Positions 31,013 to 43,589 of a stretch of DNA of 64,000 nucleotides are shown here, piece by piece. This stretch comes from Gammaproteobacteria bacterium (lineage in GTDB: Bacteria; Pseudomonadota; Gammaproteobacteria; Chromatiales; Chromatiaceae), in NCBI GenBank assembly GCA_009929855.1, contig RZZN01000005.1, positions 35,833 through 99,832 on the forward strand, in the 5' to 3' direction. Every line of letters begins with the position of its first letter. Within the stretch, counting starts at the first letter, position 1. The notes below the pieces were generated by a model. That model did not search any database. It was not told where the DNA came from and was given only the letters and a program-made list of their open reading frames with translations. The position numbers and the translations under genes were made by a program.

Positions 31013-31876
31013 TCACACGGCGGCAGCGCCGCTCACGATCTCGGAGATTTCCTGCGTGATCGCGGCTTGACGGGCCTTGTTGTAGATGAGCTGGAGCTCG
31101 TCGATCAGGTTTCCGGCATTGTCCGAGGCGGACTTCATCGCAACCATCCGCGCGGCCTGCTCGCAAGCCGCATTCTCGACGACTGCCTGATAGACCAGCG
31201 ATTCGATATAGCGAGTCAGGAGTGCATCCAGCACGACGCGGGCATCCGGTTCGTAGATGTAGTCCCAGTGAAGGGGCATCTCGGATTGCTTTTCGCCGAT
31301 GATGGGCACCAGCTGCCGAATGATCGGGCGCTGTGTCATGGTATTGACGAACGTATTGCCGGCGACATAGATGGCATCGATCTCCTTGGCCTCGAAGGCA
31401 TCCAGCATGACCTTGACGGTGCCGATCAGATCTTCGATGTGTGGCCGGTCACCGAGATGCGTGACTTGCCCCAGGACTTGACCACCGAAACGCTTGAAGA
31501 AGCCCAGTGCCTTGTTGCCGATGGTGCAGAAGACCGGCTCGACCCCATTGGCGCGTTGCTCCTTGATGTCGGCGACCAGGCGGCGGAACAGGTTGCTGTT
31601 GAGTCCACCACAGAGCCCACGGTCGGAGGAGACCACGATATAGCCGACACGTTTGCGCTCACGCTCGGCCGCCATGAACGAATGCCGATACTCCGGTGTC
31701 GCACGCGCCAAGTGGCTGATCACCTGCAGCATCTTCTCGGAATAGGGACGCGAGGCGGCCATCCGGTCCTGTGCCTTGCGCATCTTCGATGCCGCAACCA
31801 TCTCCATGGCGCTAGTGATCTTTTGCGTGCTCTTGATGCTCGCGATCTTGGTGCGGATTTCTTTGGCGCCTGCCAT
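31013..31876 (-). CDS. atpG: F1Fo ATP synthase subunit gamma
   Basis: Central rotor stalk, 287 aa. N-terminal [14 protein letters not shown] and C-terminal [13 protein letters not shown] are conserved. It follows atpA by a 136-bp spacer containing inverted heptad repeats, an unusual gap in this operon. Confidence 0.97.
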   Translation of the reverse strand: MAGAKEIRTKIASIKSTQKITSAMEMVAASKMRKAQDRMAASRPYSEKMLQVISHLARATPEYRHSFMAAERERKRVGYIVVSSDRGLCGGLNSNLFRRLVADIKEQRANGVEPVFCTIGNKALGFFKRFGGQVLGQVTHLGDRPHIEDLIGTVKVMLDAFEAKEIDAIYVAGNTFVNTMTQRPIIRQLVPIIGEKQSEMPLHWDYIYEPDARVVLDALLTRYIESLVYQAVVENAACEQAARMVAMKSASDNAGNLIDELQLIYNKARQAAITQEISEIVSGAAAV

Positions 31877-31882
31877 GCTTTA

Positions 31883-32012
31883 GCTCCCAGCCTCCAGCCA
31901 CCAGCCACCGGCATAACAGACGGGGGTGATGGAGGTTCGATACTTGTCGAGGCACGCCTCGCCGCGCCGCTCGACCCCGTTCAGGGGCCGGCGGCCGGCG
32001 GCTGGCGGCTGT

Positions 32013-32013
<1 letters not shown>
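31883..32013. repeat. Inverted heptanucleotide repeats between atpA and atpG
   Basis: Four heptads of GCCACCA type at 31883-31910 and four on the opposite strand at 31986-32013. A 17-bp segment near 31893-31909 matches the complement of 31995-32011 at 15 of 17 positions, bracketing about 85 bp. The layout looks like a small non-autonomous insert or an expanded hairpin. Confidence 0.65.
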
Positions 32014-33554
<1,541 letters not shown>

Positions 33555-33567
33555 GGCGGTGTCCCGT

Positions 33568-34107
33568 TCAGAATTGCAATGCGTGAGCCATTTGCTTGAG
33601 CTTGCCGCGGACCGAGTCGTCGATGACGAGATCGCCGGCGCGGATCTCAAGGCCGCCGATGAGCGCGCGATCGGTCTCGACGGTGACCTCCACCTGTCCA
33701 CCGAATCGCTTCCCCAGCGCTGCGGCCAACGCCTGTTCCTCGGCCGGCGTGACCTCGAAGGCGCTGCGGATCAGGACATGACGCACGCCCTGATCGGCGA
33801 TCCGGCGGGCCTCGAAGAGTCTCGTGATCTCGGGGAGCGCGGCCAGCCGGGCGTTGTGCGCCAACAATCGCAGAAGGTTGGCAGCCTCGGCCGGGAGATC
33901 ATCACCACAGACCTCGAGGATGATGTCGCGGATGCGCTCGCGGGGCACGTTGGGGTTGGCGATCTGCGCGGCCATTTGTGGATCGGCCACCACGGCGGTC
34001 AGCAATGCCAGGGCCTGTGACCAGGACTCCAGCGCACCCGCCTCTTTCGCTCGCTCGAACACGGCTTCCGCATAGGGCCGCGCAATCGTGGTGATGTCTC
34101 CGGACAT
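33568..34107 (-). CDS. atpH: F1Fo ATP synthase subunit delta
   Basis: Peripheral-stalk delta subunit, 179 aa. N-terminal A-R-P-Y-A-E-A-V-F and the C-terminal [17 protein letters not shown] region are characteristic. It lies between atpF and atpA with short spacers. Confidence 0.96.
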   Translation of the reverse strand: MSGDITTIARPYAEAVFERAKEAGALESWSQALALLTAVVADPQMAAQIANPNVPRERIRDIILEVCGDDLPAEAANLLRLLAHNARLAALPEITRLFEARRIADQGVRHVLIRSAFEVTPAEEQALAAALGKRFGGQVEVTVETDRALIGGLEIRAGDLVIDDSVRGKLKQMAHALQF

Positions 34108-34116
34108 GGCTGATCC

Positions 34117-34587
34117 CTAAAGCTGCTTGGCAAACGAATCGACGATGCCCTGGTGTGCCTTGAGGTCGATCTCTTTCTGGAGGATCCTCTCGGCGGCGGC
34201 GACAGCGAGTGTGGCCATGCGCTCGCGCAGCTCCTCGCGTGCCCGATTGGTCTCGCGATCGATCTCGGCCTGAGCCGCCGAGACGATCCGGCCGCCTTCG
34301 GCACGTGCATCTGCCTTGGCTTCCTCGATGATCTCGGTGGCTCGCTTCTGGGCTTGCCCGACGATTTCGGCGGCCGATGCCTTGGCATCCTTGATCAATG
34401 CCATCGCGCGTTGCTCGCCAAGCGCCTTCTCTTGGTGGCCACGCTCGGCCGCCGCCAGACCTTCGGCGATCTTGGCCTTGCGCTCGGCGAGTGCATTGAC
34501 GATCGGCGGCCAGACGTATTTCATGCAGAACCAGACGAACACCGCGAAGGCGATCATCTGGGCGAACAGGGTGAGATTGATATTCAT
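34117..34587 (-). CDS. atpF: F1Fo ATP synthase subunit b
   Basis: Single-span peripheral stalk, 156 aa as in E. coli: N-terminal helix [13 protein letters not shown] then a long charged coiled coil. One b-type gene only, so the stalk is probably a homodimer despite a likely phototrophic host; many phototrophs use b and b'. Confidence 0.96.
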   Translation of the reverse strand: MNINLTLFAQMIAFAVFVWFCMKYVWPPIVNALAERKAKIAEGLAAAERGHQEKALGEQRAMALIKDAKASAAEIVGQAQKRATEIIEEAKADARAEGGRIVSAAQAEIDRETNRAREELRERMATLAVAAAERILQKEIDLKAHQGIVDSFAKQL

Positions 34588-34666
34588 ACCTAAGCCTCGT
34601 GCCTGTGCCTCGGGCCGTCGCTCGTCGTGACGAGACGTCTCGGCCCGACCGGAGCCGGACCCGCTG

Positions 34667-34918
<252 letters not shown>

Positions 34919-34952
34919 TTAGAGTGGTTTAGAGATCGAGCAGGATGGCGGC

Positions 34953-35822
<870 letters not shown>

Positions 35823-35828
35823 TCATTC

Positions 35829-36209
35829 TCACTTCGTGGACCGTTCGGGCAATTGGGCAGCCACCAAGGTCGGTATGACCTGGACGGCCAGGTAGGCGCC
35901 GACCAGCGTGGGTAGATTGAGACCGTCCAGCGTCACGAACGCGATCGTGAACAGAGCCAAAATCATCCCAAGCTTGAGAATTTCGGCACTATAGATGCGC
36001 AAAACCAGGCGCGCAGGCTCCTGAGCGCGATAGGCGCGGAAGACAAGAGCCGCGAACATGGCATTGGCGATCAGACAGGACCCCGCCCCGACCAGGGCTG
36101 ACAAGACGATCGAGGCGCCGAACGGAAGAGCAATCGCCAATGCAACCAGGGCGAAAATCATCTGTAACTTCAGAATCCTGCGCGCCTGGAACGCGTTCCG
36201 CTGATGCAT
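35829..36209 (-). CDS. atpI: ATP synthase protein I
   Basis: Small membrane protein (126 aa, four hydrophobic segments) that assists c-ring assembly. The ATG at 36209 is preferred: AAGG lies 7 bases upstream, whereas the frame extends to a TTG at 36239. First gene of the atp operon, 10 bp before atpB. Confidence 0.9.
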   Translation of the reverse strand: MHQRNAFQARRILKLQMIFALVALAIALPFGASIVLSALVGAGSCLIANAMFAALVFRAYRAQEPARLVLRIYSAEILKLGMILALFTIAFVTLDGLNLPTLVGAYLAVQVIPTLVAAQLPERSTK

Positions 36210-36256
36210 CGGATCGCCTTGAGAATGACAGTTGGGCAATCTGCTGACCAGCAGAC

Positions 36257-36286
36257 ATTATAAGCCATTTCGCATATTAGGGTCAA
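36257..36286 (-). promoter_or_regulatory. Strong sigma-70 promoter of the atp operon
   Basis: Minus-strand TTGACC (36281-36286), 18-bp spacer and a perfect TATAAT (36257-36262). The start of transcription should fall near 36250 inside a CTGCTG-AC-CAGCAG inverted repeat (36241-36254), about 40 nt before atpI. Confidence 0.75.
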
Positions 36287-36423
36287 CGCGATGTCAGCCG
36301 TCGGGGGCGTGGCGAAAGCGATTCAAATCATTGATGAACTCGATCGTGCCTGAGCTGGCGCTGGATGGTCAGCGGCCCATCGCGGGGTCAAGACCGGCGT
36401 CGAGCGCGCCGCTTGCAGATGAT

Positions 36424-37350
36424 TCATTTGATGTGGGCCAGGATGCCGTCGAGCTCGTCCAGGCTCGTGTAGGCGATGACTAGGCGGCCAGCGCCCCGTT
36501 GGCCATGCTGGATCTCCACGCGCGCGCCCAGTCGCTCGGTCAGGTCGGTCTGCAGTCGGCGGATGTTCGGGTCGAGCGCGGGCTGGGCGCGCCGTGCTGA
36601 GTCGCCACTCCGACCGTCCTGCAGGAGCCGGCGGACCAGGCGCTCGGTCTCGCGCACCGAGAGCCCGGCTTGGACGACCTGGGTGGCGGTCTGGCTTTGC
36701 AGTTGATCCTTGAGTCCGAGCAGTGCGCGCGCGTGCCCCATCTCCAGGCGCCCGGCCTCGAGGTGCTCGCGCACATCCGTGTTGAGATCGAGCAGGCGCA
36801 GCAGATTGGTGATCGTGGAGCGCGACTTGCCCAGTGCCTCTGCGATCTGCTGATGGGTCAGGTTGAACTCCTTGAGCAGTCGCTCGAGCGCGCCGGCCTC
36901 CTCGAGTGGGTTGAGGTCGGTGCGCTGGATGTTCTCGATGAGCCCGATCGCCAGCGCGGCCTGCTCATCGACCTGCCGCACCACCACTGGGATCTCGGCA
37001 AGGCCGGCTTGCTGACAGGCGCGCCAGCGCCGCTCGCCCGCGATGATTTCGTAGCCGTCTGCGGCGAGTGAGCGCACCAGGATCGGTTGGATCACTCCTT
37101 GCGCCAGGATCGAGTCGGCGAGCTCGCGCAACGCCTCCGGGTCGAAATCATGACGCGGCTGATAGCGCCCAGGACGAATCCGCTCGACCGGCAGTCGCTC
37201 GACCTGCTCCACGCCCGGCCGGCCGGCCGACGCTTCGCCACTGGACGAGACCGCGACGGCGACCGCGGGTGCCCGGGTCGCGCCGAGGAGTGCATCGAGT
37301 CCCCGTCCGAGTCCCTTCTTCTTGGTTGGTGTCTTCGAGTCCTGATCCAT
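36424..37350 (-). CDS. parB: Chromosome-partitioning protein ParB
   Basis: CTPase/DNA clamp that binds parS. 308 aa from the ATG at 37350, starting M-D-Q-D-S-K-T and then G-L-G-R-G-L-D-A-L-L. Motifs: I-I-A-G-E-R-R-W-R-A (CTP-binding arginine patch), E-N-I-Q-R-T-D-L-N-P-L-E-E-A and the helix-turn-helix H-Q-Q-I-A-E-A-L-G-K-S-R-S-T-I-T-N. A C-terminal dimerisation domain is present. It follows parA by 11 bp. Confidence 0.97.
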   Translation of the reverse strand: MDQDSKTPTKKKGLGRGLDALLGATRAPAVAVAVSSSGEASAGRPGVEQVERLPVERIRPGRYQPRHDFDPEALRELADSILAQGVIQPILVRSLAADGYEIIAGERRWRACQQAGLAEIPVVVRQVDEQAALAIGLIENIQRTDLNPLEEAGALERLLKEFNLTHQQIAEALGKSRSTITNLLRLLDLNTDVREHLEAGRLEMGHARALLGLKDQLQSQTATQVVQAGLSVRETERLVRRLLQDGRSGDSARRAQPALDPNIRRLQTDLTERLGARVEIQHGQRGAGRLVIAYTSLDELDGILAHIK

Positions 37351-37361
37351 GCGGGTGTGTC

Positions 37362-38156
37362 TCAAGCCACCGACCGGTTGGATTCGCGGCGACTCAGCAT
37401 CTCGTTGGCCAAGGCGAGATAGGCGAGGGCGCCCTTGGACATGGGGTCGTAGAGCAGTGCCGGAAGACCATGGCTTGGTGCCTCGGCGAGACGCACATTG
37501 CGCGGGATGATGGTCCGGTAGACCTGATCCTTGAAGTGTGTCAAAAGCTGGGTGGAGACCTGGTTGGCCAGGTTGTTGCGGGGGTCGTGCATGGTGCGCA
37601 GGATCCCTTCGATGCGCAGCAGCGCGTTGCGATTGCCGCGGATCTGCTCCACCGTATCGAGCAGGGCCGAGAGCCCCTCGAGTGCGTAGTACTCGCATTG
37701 GATCGGGATCAGGACCCCATGGGCGGCGACCAAGGCATTCACGGTCAGCATGTTGAGCGATGGTGGACAGTCGATGATGACCCACTCGTAATCGCCGACC
37801 GCGTCCGCCAGGACATGCGCCAAGCGCTGCTCGCGAGCGCTCGAGCTGATCAGACCCACCTCCGCCGCGGTCAGGTCGGCATTGGCGGGCAGCAGGTCGA
37901 AGCCGGGCGCGGGATCGCTGACGCGTTTGAGGCAGGCCGCGAGCCCGACGTCGCTCAAGAGCAGATCACAGGTCGATTTGACGAGGTCGTGCTTGTCGAC
38001 CCCGCAGCCCATCGTGGCATTGCCTTGCGGGTCCATGTCGGCCAACAGGACGCGACGTCCGAGCGAGGCCAGTGACGCGGCGACATTGACCGCCGTCGTG
38101 GTCTTGCCGACGCCGCCTTTCTGATTGGCGATGGCGATGATGTTGGCCATGGGCAC
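37362..38156 (-). CDS. parA: Chromosome-partitioning ATPase ParA
   Basis: Walker-type ATPase, 264 aa. The deviant Walker A is N-Q-K-G-G-V-G-K-T-T-T and D-C-P-P-S-L is the Walker A'-like site. A GTG at 38156 has GGAG 7 bases upstream and directly follows the rsmG stop; an ATG two codons later (38150) is the alternative start. Confidence 0.97.
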   Translation of the reverse strand: MPMANIIAIANQKGGVGKTTTAVNVAASLASLGRRVLLADMDPQGNATMGCGVDKHDLVKSTCDLLLSDVGLAACLKRVSDPAPGFDLLPANADLTAAEVGLISSSAREQRLAHVLADAVGDYEWVIIDCPPSLNMLTVNALVAAHGVLIPIQCEYYALEGLSALLDTVEQIRGNRNALLRIEGILRTMHDPRNNLANQVSTQLLTHFKDQVYRTIIPRNVRLAEAPSHGLPALLYDPMSKGALAYLALANEMLSRRESNRSVA

Positions 38157-38810
38157 TCAGTCACTCCGTAGCTCGATGAGGTGACGCTCAAGGTCGAGGA
38201 AGGGCACATGCAGCGCAACCACGGACACCGAGCCCGGTGAGCGCTCCCGCAGGATCGGGAGGTCATCCAGGTCATGCCCCTTCATGAGCAGGATGCGGCC
38301 AGGTCGCGCCAAGAGCTCTTGGATCTCCGCGCCCAGCAGATCAGCCGCCGCGACCGCGCGGCTGACAATGGTACTGAACTTTCGCCCTGGCCGGTATGCC
38401 TCCATCCGCGCATGCACGGTCTGGACGTTCGCCAAGCGGAGCTCCAGGGCGACTTGACGCACGAATCTGAGTCGCTTCTGGCTGCTGTCGAGCAGCCAAA
38501 ACCGCCGGTCTGGCTCGGCGATCGCCAGCGGCAGACCAGGCAAGCCAGCCCCCGTTCCCACGTCCAGGATGCTGTCGCCGAAGAGAAAGGGCTGAATCGC
38601 GAGACTGTCGAGCAGGTGGCGCGTGACCATCTCCAGCGGATCGCGGACCGCGGTCAGGTTGTAGGCTCGGCTCCAGCGCGCCAAGAGCTCCACGAATGAG
38701 AGCAGCTGGCCGTGCGCGGCCTGGTCCAGCTCCAGGCCCAACTCGGCGAGACCGATGCGTAAGCGCTCGGCCGGGTCGCGGATCAGGGCAGCCTTGGGCG
38801 TACCGGTCAT
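38157..38810 (-). CDS. rsmG: 16S rRNA (guanine527-N7)-methyltransferase
   Basis: GidB, 217 aa. SAM-binding [15 protein letters not shown] and the upstream L-D-S-L-A motif are typical. It overlaps mnmG by 4 bases and is followed without a gap by parA, so the four genes are one unit. Confidence 0.97.
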   Translation of the reverse strand: MTGTPKAALIRDPAERLRIGLAELGLELDQAAHGQLLSFVELLARWSRAYNLTAVRDPLEMVTRHLLDSLAIQPFLFGDSILDVGTGAGLPGLPLAIAEPDRRFWLLDSSQKRLRFVRQVALELRLANVQTVHARMEAYRPGRKFSTIVSRAVAAADLLGAEIQELLARPGRILLMKGHDLDDLPILRERSPGSVSVVALHVPFLDLERHLIELRSD

Positions 38811-40681
38811 GGCGCGGCGGAGCGCTTGAGATGGATCAGCAAGAGCGAGACGGCCGCCGGGGTGATCCCGGGGATGCGCGCGGCCTGGCCGAGGGTGCCG
38901 GGGCGGACGCGATTGAGTTTCTCGCGCACCTCGCTGGAGAGACCGCGCACCTGATCGAAATCGAAGTCCAGTGGCAGGACTCGGGCGTCTTGGTCACGTT
39001 GACGCTCGATTTCATCGCATTGTCGCTCGATGTACCCCTGGTAGCGCGCCTGGATCTCGATCTGCTCGGTGACCGCGGGCGGGAGCGGCTCCGCCGGGGC
39101 ACCCGCCAGTGCCGCCACGCCGGCATAGCCGACATTGGGTCGCGCCAGCAGCGCGTCGGCCCGGGTCTCGCGGCGCAAGGGCTCGCCCAGGATGCGCTCG
39201 GCCAGTGCCGGGTCGACGTGCTCGGGGCGCACCCAGGTCTCGCGCAGGCGCTGTTGCTCGCGCTCGATCGTCGCGCGCTTCTCGGCGAAGCAGCGCCATT
39301 GCCGCTCGCCCACCAATCCGAGCCGCCGTCCGGTCTCGGTCAGACGCAGATCGGCATTGTCCTCGCGCAGCATGAGCCGATATTCGGCACGGCTGGTGAA
39401 CATGCGATACGGCTCGTTGGTCCCGCGCGTGATGAGATCGTCGATCAGCACCCCGAGATAGGCCTCGTCACGACGCGGCAGCCAGGGCTCCTGCTCGGCA
39501 ACCTGCAAGGCCGCGTTGAGGCCGGCCAGCAGTCCCTGGGCCGCGGCCTCCTCATAGCCGGTGGTGCCATTGATCTGTCCGGCGAAGAACAACCCGCGAA
39601 TCGGCCGGGTCTCGAGCGAGTGCTTGAGGTCGCGAGGATCGAAGAAATCGTATTCGATCGCATAGCCTGGACGGGTGATGTGAGCGTGCTCGAGACCGGC
39701 GATCGAGCGCACCAAGGCCTGCTGGATATCGAACGGCAGGCTGGTCGAGATGCCGTTGGGATAGACCTCGTGGGTCTCCAACCCCTCGGGCTCGAGAAAG
39801 ATCTGGTGCGCGACCTTCTCGGCGAAACGCACCACCTTGTCTTCGATGGATGGGCAATAGCGCGGACCCACGCCAGCGATCACGCCGGTGTAGAGTGGCG
39901 AGCGCGACAGACCCGAGTGGATGATCTCGTGCGTGCGCGCGTTGGTGTGCGTGATGTGGCAGCTCACCTGAGGCGGATGATCGGATGCTTGACCCAGATA
40001 GGAGAAGACGGGCACCGGCTCGTCTCCGCGCTGCTCGGCGAGACGGCGATGATCGATGCTCCGTCCATCCAGGCGTGGTGGCGTGCCGGTCTTCAGCCGC
40101 TGCACCCGCAACGGCAGCTCACGCAGACGCTGGGCCAGTGCGCAGGAGGGTGGGTCACCGGCGCGGCCACCCGCGGCGTTGGTCAGGCCGATATGGATCC
40201 GCCCGTCCAGGAAGGTTCCCACGGTGAGCACCACGGCACGGGCGCGGATGCGTAGACCCATCTGGGTCACGACCCCAACGACCTGATCCTGCTCGATCAA
40301 GAGATCCTCGACCATCTGCTGGAAGAGGCTGAGCCCAGGCTGATTCTCGACCGCCGCGCGGACCGCGGCCTTGTAGAGTGCCCGATCGGCCTGGGCGCGG
40401 GTCGCGCGCACCGCCGGTCCCTTGCTCGCGTTGAGGATGCGAAACTGGATCCCCGCACGGTCGGTGGCTCGTGCCATGAGTCCGCCGAGCGCATCGATCT
40501 CCTTGACGAGATGACCCTTGCCGATCCCACCGATGGCCGGATTGCAGCTCATCTGGCCGATCGTCTCGATATTTTGGGTCAGCAGCAAGGTCCGACAGCC
40601 GCGCCGCGCCGCGGCGAGCGCGGCCTCGGTACCAGCGTGGCCGCCGCCGATCACCACCACATCATAGGAATCACCGAGCAT
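38807..40681 (-). CDS. mnmG: tRNA uridine 5-carboxymethylaminomethyl modification enzyme MnmG
   Basis: FAD enzyme (GidA) acting with MnmE on the wobble uridine. 624 aa from the ATG at 40681, which begins [17 protein letters not shown]. Also visible are [13 protein letters not shown] and G-T-F-L-D-G. The usual upstream partners mnmE, yidC, rnpA and dnaA are not adjacent. Confidence 0.97.
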   Translation of the reverse strand: MLGDSYDVVVIGGGHAGTEAALAAARRGCRTLLLTQNIETIGQMSCNPAIGGIGKGHLVKEIDALGGLMARATDRAGIQFRILNASKGPAVRATRAQADRALYKAAVRAAVENQPGLSLFQQMVEDLLIEQDQVVGVVTQMGLRIRARAVVLTVGTFLDGRIHIGLTNAAGGRAGDPPSCALAQRLRELPLRVQRLKTGTPPRLDGRSIDHRRLAEQRGDEPVPVFSYLGQASDHPPQVSCHITHTNARTHEIIHSGLSRSPLYTGVIAGVGPRYCPSIEDKVVRFAEKVAHQIFLEPEGLETHEVYPNGISTSLPFDIQQALVRSIAGLEHAHITRPGYAIEYDFFDPRDLKHSLETRPIRGLFFAGQINGTTGYEEAAAQGLLAGLNAALQVAEQEPWLPRRDEAYLGVLIDDLITRGTNEPYRMFTSRAEYRLMLREDNADLRLTETGRRLGLVGERQWRCFAEKRATIEREQQRLRETWVRPEHVDPALAERILGEPLRRETRADALLARPNVGYAGVAALAGAPAEPLPPAVTEQIEIQARYQGYIERQCDEIERQRDQDARVLPLDFDFDQVRGLSSEVREKLNRVRPGTLGQAARIPGITPAAVSLLLIHLKRSAAP

Positions 40682-41324
40682 CGTTCGTCTGGATCTGGAA
40701 TCAGGTGTTTCGGGTTTCAGGTCTGCGGGGGCAGGGGGCATCGTGGTCGAGGGTCAGGGGTCGAGGATCCGTTGTCTGAAGTCGGTGAAGGGCATCTCAT
40801 GCAACCGATCGAAAGGCAGAGATGTTTGATCCACCGCTCGACGAGCCTCGTCCCACCCGATCGACATGCTAGCCATGCCCAGCCCGACTGTCGAGGGTTG
40901 GGCCGCGCCATGCCGCGCTTGGTGGTGGTGCCGACTGCACGTCGCCGATCTCCAAGCCGGTGGCGGGGACCGCCGGTCTCGGGGGACGAAGGGGCGATCC
41001 GTCAGTGTCGCGACGCGTTCACAGGTGTCCTGATTCAGACGCCCTGCCGGAGCGATGGGTATGAGGATGCGCGGTGGATCACGTGGCACTTGCCGTCGCT
41101 TCGTGATCCGAAAGCGTTCACAATGAATGCTTCGGGCCTCGGGCCTCGGGTGTCAGGCCACGCTGGACGTCATCGCATCGGTCGATGCAGCTTGCTCAGT
41201 GGACATCATCCAAATCCGGTCGACACAAATCCAGCCGACATCGCCCCGCTCCACTGGACATCCCCCAAGACGGACGCAACTCTATGGATTCTGTCGGTCT
41301 GGATCACGAACTCGGAGAGACATG
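40682..41324. other. 643-bp spacer between mnmG and moxR with degenerate heptad repeats
   Basis: No gene seen. Heptad-periodic runs occur at 40701-40735 (five, about TTTCAGG), 40741-40768 (four, about CGAGGGT) and 41133-41160 (four, CGGGCCT type). The 9-mer GCGTTCACA occurs twice (about 41015 and 41114). No DnaA-box consensus was found, so there is no evidence for oriC here although the mnmG neighbourhood is often origin-proximal. Confidence 0.55.
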
Positions 41325-42278
41325 ATGCAGGGCTCACAAGCGCGTTCCACCCGGTTGGCATCCCGCGGACTCGGCGAGCAGGTGCTCGCGGCGGCCCGCG
41401 AGGTCATCCTGGGCAAGGATCAGGAGCTGCGCTTGTCGCTGGCCTGTCTGTTGGCGCGCGGGCATCTGTTGATCGAGGACGTTCCAGGGGTCGGGAAAAC
41501 CACGCTGGCGCATCTGCTCGCCCGTCTGTTGGGTTTGGAATACGCGCGCATCCAGTTCACCAGTGATCTGCTGCCGGCCGATGTCATCGGCGTCTCCATC
41601 TATGACCGGGTTGCCGAGGGGTTTCGTTTCCATCCCGGTCCGGTGTTCTCTCAGGTAGTGCTCGCCGATGAGATCAACCGCGCCACGCCCAAGGCCCAGA
41701 GCGCGCTGCTCGAGGCCATGGAGGAGCGGCAGGTCACGGTCGAGGGCGAGACCCGTCCATTGCCCGAGCCCTTCTTCGTGATCGCGACCCAGAATCCACT
41801 GTTCCAGATCGGCACCTTCCCGCTCCCGGAGTCTCAGCTGGATCGCTTTCTGATGCGGATCCGGCTCGGCTACCCCGCGGCCGAGCAAGAGAAGGCGCTG
41901 CTCGCCGGCGAGGATCGGCGCCGCATGGTGGCGCGTCAGGCGCCAGCCTTGCTGCCCGCGCAACTCCTGGGCCTGCAGGATGAAGTGGTCGAGATCCACG
42001 CGGCTGCGGCGATCATCGACTATGTCCATGCCATCTTGCAGCTCTCGCGTGCCAGCGAGCGATTCCTGCATGGACTCTCACCCCGTGCCGGACTGGGACT
42101 CTTGCGCGCGGCCAAGGCCTGGGCGCTGCTGGCTGGCCGTGACTTCGTGATCCCGGAGGACGTGCAAGCGGTCCTGCCGGCGGTCGTTGGGCACCGGCTG
42201 GTGGCGGCCGAGTCCGGAGGGCGGCTCGATGAGTCGACCGTGACGCGCCTGATCCTGGATCAGGTGGCGGTCCCTTGA
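41325..42278 (+). CDS. MoxR-family AAA+ ATPase
   Basis: AAA+ chaperone-like ATPase, 317 aa. Walker A is E-D-V-P-G-V-G-K-T-T-L; Walker B is L-A-D-E-I-N-R-A-T-P-K; sensor 1 is V-I-A-T-Q-N-P. Two ATGs are adjacent and the second, 7 bases after GGAG, is chosen. MoxR, DUF58 and a TgpA-type transglutaminase form a conserved trio, here genes 41325-45632. The client process is unknown. Confidence 0.94.
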   Translation: MQGSQARSTRLASRGLGEQVLAAAREVILGKDQELRLSLACLLARGHLLIEDVPGVGKTTLAHLLARLLGLEYARIQFTSDLLPADVIGVSIYDRVAEGFRFHPGPVFSQVVLADEINRATPKAQSALLEAMEERQVTVEGETRPLPEPFFVIATQNPLFQIGTFPLPESQLDRFLMRIRLGYPAAEQEKALLAGEDRRRMVARQAPALLPAQLLGLQDEVVEIHAAAAIIDYVHAILQLSRASERFLHGLSPRAGLGLLRAAKAWALLAGRDFVIPEDVQAVLPAVVGHRLVAAESGGRLDESTVTRLILDQVAVP

Positions 42279-42382
42279 GCCATGCCCTCCATGGCCGCGA
42301 CTGAGCCGAGGATGATCGACCGGATCCACGCCGACCGAGCGTCTGGCGCCCGCGACGCCGGGCGGTCTGAGCGGAGAGGCAC

Positions 42383-43339
42383 ATGGGTTTGCGCAAGCGA
42401 CTCGATCCGGGACGTCTGAGCGGTCTGTTCAGACGTGTCGCCCATGGTCCCGATGGGCTGGCGCGCGTGGGTCCGCGACAGATCTACATCCTTCCAACCA
42501 AGCAAGGACTGCGCTTCGGCGCCGTGCTGCTGGTGATGTTGCTCGGATCACTCAATTACCAGAACAACCTGGGACTGCTGGTGACCTTCTTCCTCGCCTC
42601 GGTGGCGCTGGTGGCCATGCACCACACCTGGCTCAATCTACTCGGACTCCTGGTGCGCGCGCGCGGCGGGCCACCGGTCTTCGTCGGTGAGGATGCAACC
42701 TTCGAGATCATCCTCGGCACCGACGGTCGGCGCGCGCGCGAGGACATCGCGGTGATGGACCAGGCGGGCCGACGTCACGCGGCGCGAGTGCCGGGTGGCG
42801 ATCAGGCGCGGGTGCGCATCAGCGCGGCGGCGGCGCGTCGCGGTCTGCAGCGGCTCAGCGAGGTGACGCTCGAGACGCGCCATCCGCTGCACCTGTTTCG
42901 TGCCTGGTGCTATGTCTCGTGCACCGCCACCACGCTCGTCTATCCAGCCCCGGCCGCCCACGCCCCGGAGCCCAGCGCGGCACCCGGGGAGGGCCAGTCC
43001 TCGCGCCGACAAGCGCACATGGGCACCGATGACTATCTGGGTCCCCGTCTCTATCGTCCGGGTGATTCGCCACGTCAGGTCGACTGGAAGGCCTACGCAC
43101 GCGAGCGCGGTCTGGTGGTCAAACAGTTCGGTGCCGACCAAGGGCGCGAGGTCTGGATCGACTGGGACCAGGTGAGCGCGGCCGATCCCGAGACCCGGAT
43201 CAGTCTGCTGACCCGCCAGCTCCTCGATGCCGCCGAAGCGGGGCTGCGCTTCGGGTTGCGTCTGCCAGGCGGCACTGAGGGTCTTGGGCGTGGCGAGGAT
43301 CATCTGCAACGCTGTCTGACCCGGCTGGCGCTCCTCTGA
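42383..43339 (+). CDS. DUF58 domain protein
   Basis: 318 aa, with two N-terminal membrane segments (about 40-75) and the DUF58 core Y-R-P-G-D-S-P-R-Q-V-D-W-K-A-Y-A-R-E-R. A VWA-like fold is expected. Works with MoxR and the transglutaminase by synteny; function unknown. ATG preceded by GGAGAGG. The 250-bp spacer before the next gene holds a terminator-like hairpin (GGGCGAAT / ATTCGCCC) near 43368-43389. Confidence 0.92.
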   Translation: MGLRKRLDPGRLSGLFRRVAHGPDGLARVGPRQIYILPTKQGLRFGAVLLVMLLGSLNYQNNLGLLVTFFLASVALVAMHHTWLNLLGLLVRARGGPPVFVGEDATFEIILGTDGRRAREDIAVMDQAGRRHAARVPGGDQARVRISAAAARRGLQRLSEVTLETRHPLHLFRAWCYVSCTATTLVYPAPAAHAPEPSAAPGEGQSSRRQAHMGTDDYLGPRLYRPGDSPRQVDWKAYARERGLVVKQFGADQGREVWIDWDQVSAADPETRISLLTRQLLDAAEAGLRFGLRLPGGTEGLGRGEDHLQRCLTRLALL

Positions 43340-43589
43340 GAGTGTTTGCGCGGGGACGAGCCCCGTGTCTGGGCGAATTCATTCGCCCCGAGCGGTCTTC
43401 TGGGTAGGCGCAGGGCTCGAGTGACGATGGCCGATCACGGCCTCGATCATGGACTCGGCCACGAATGGCCCGGCAAGCGGAGTGTCTCGCCGAATCCATC
43501 CCGGCCGAAGGCGAGCGCGACGCCCCGCTTGCCGATGATCGGGCGGCGCGGGTCGGCCCACTGGGCGCGGTCACATCAGACGAGGCATC

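Noticed and set aside
40682..41324. Chromosomal replication origin upstream of mnmG
   Set aside because: No DnaA-box consensus or AT-rich unwinding region was found.
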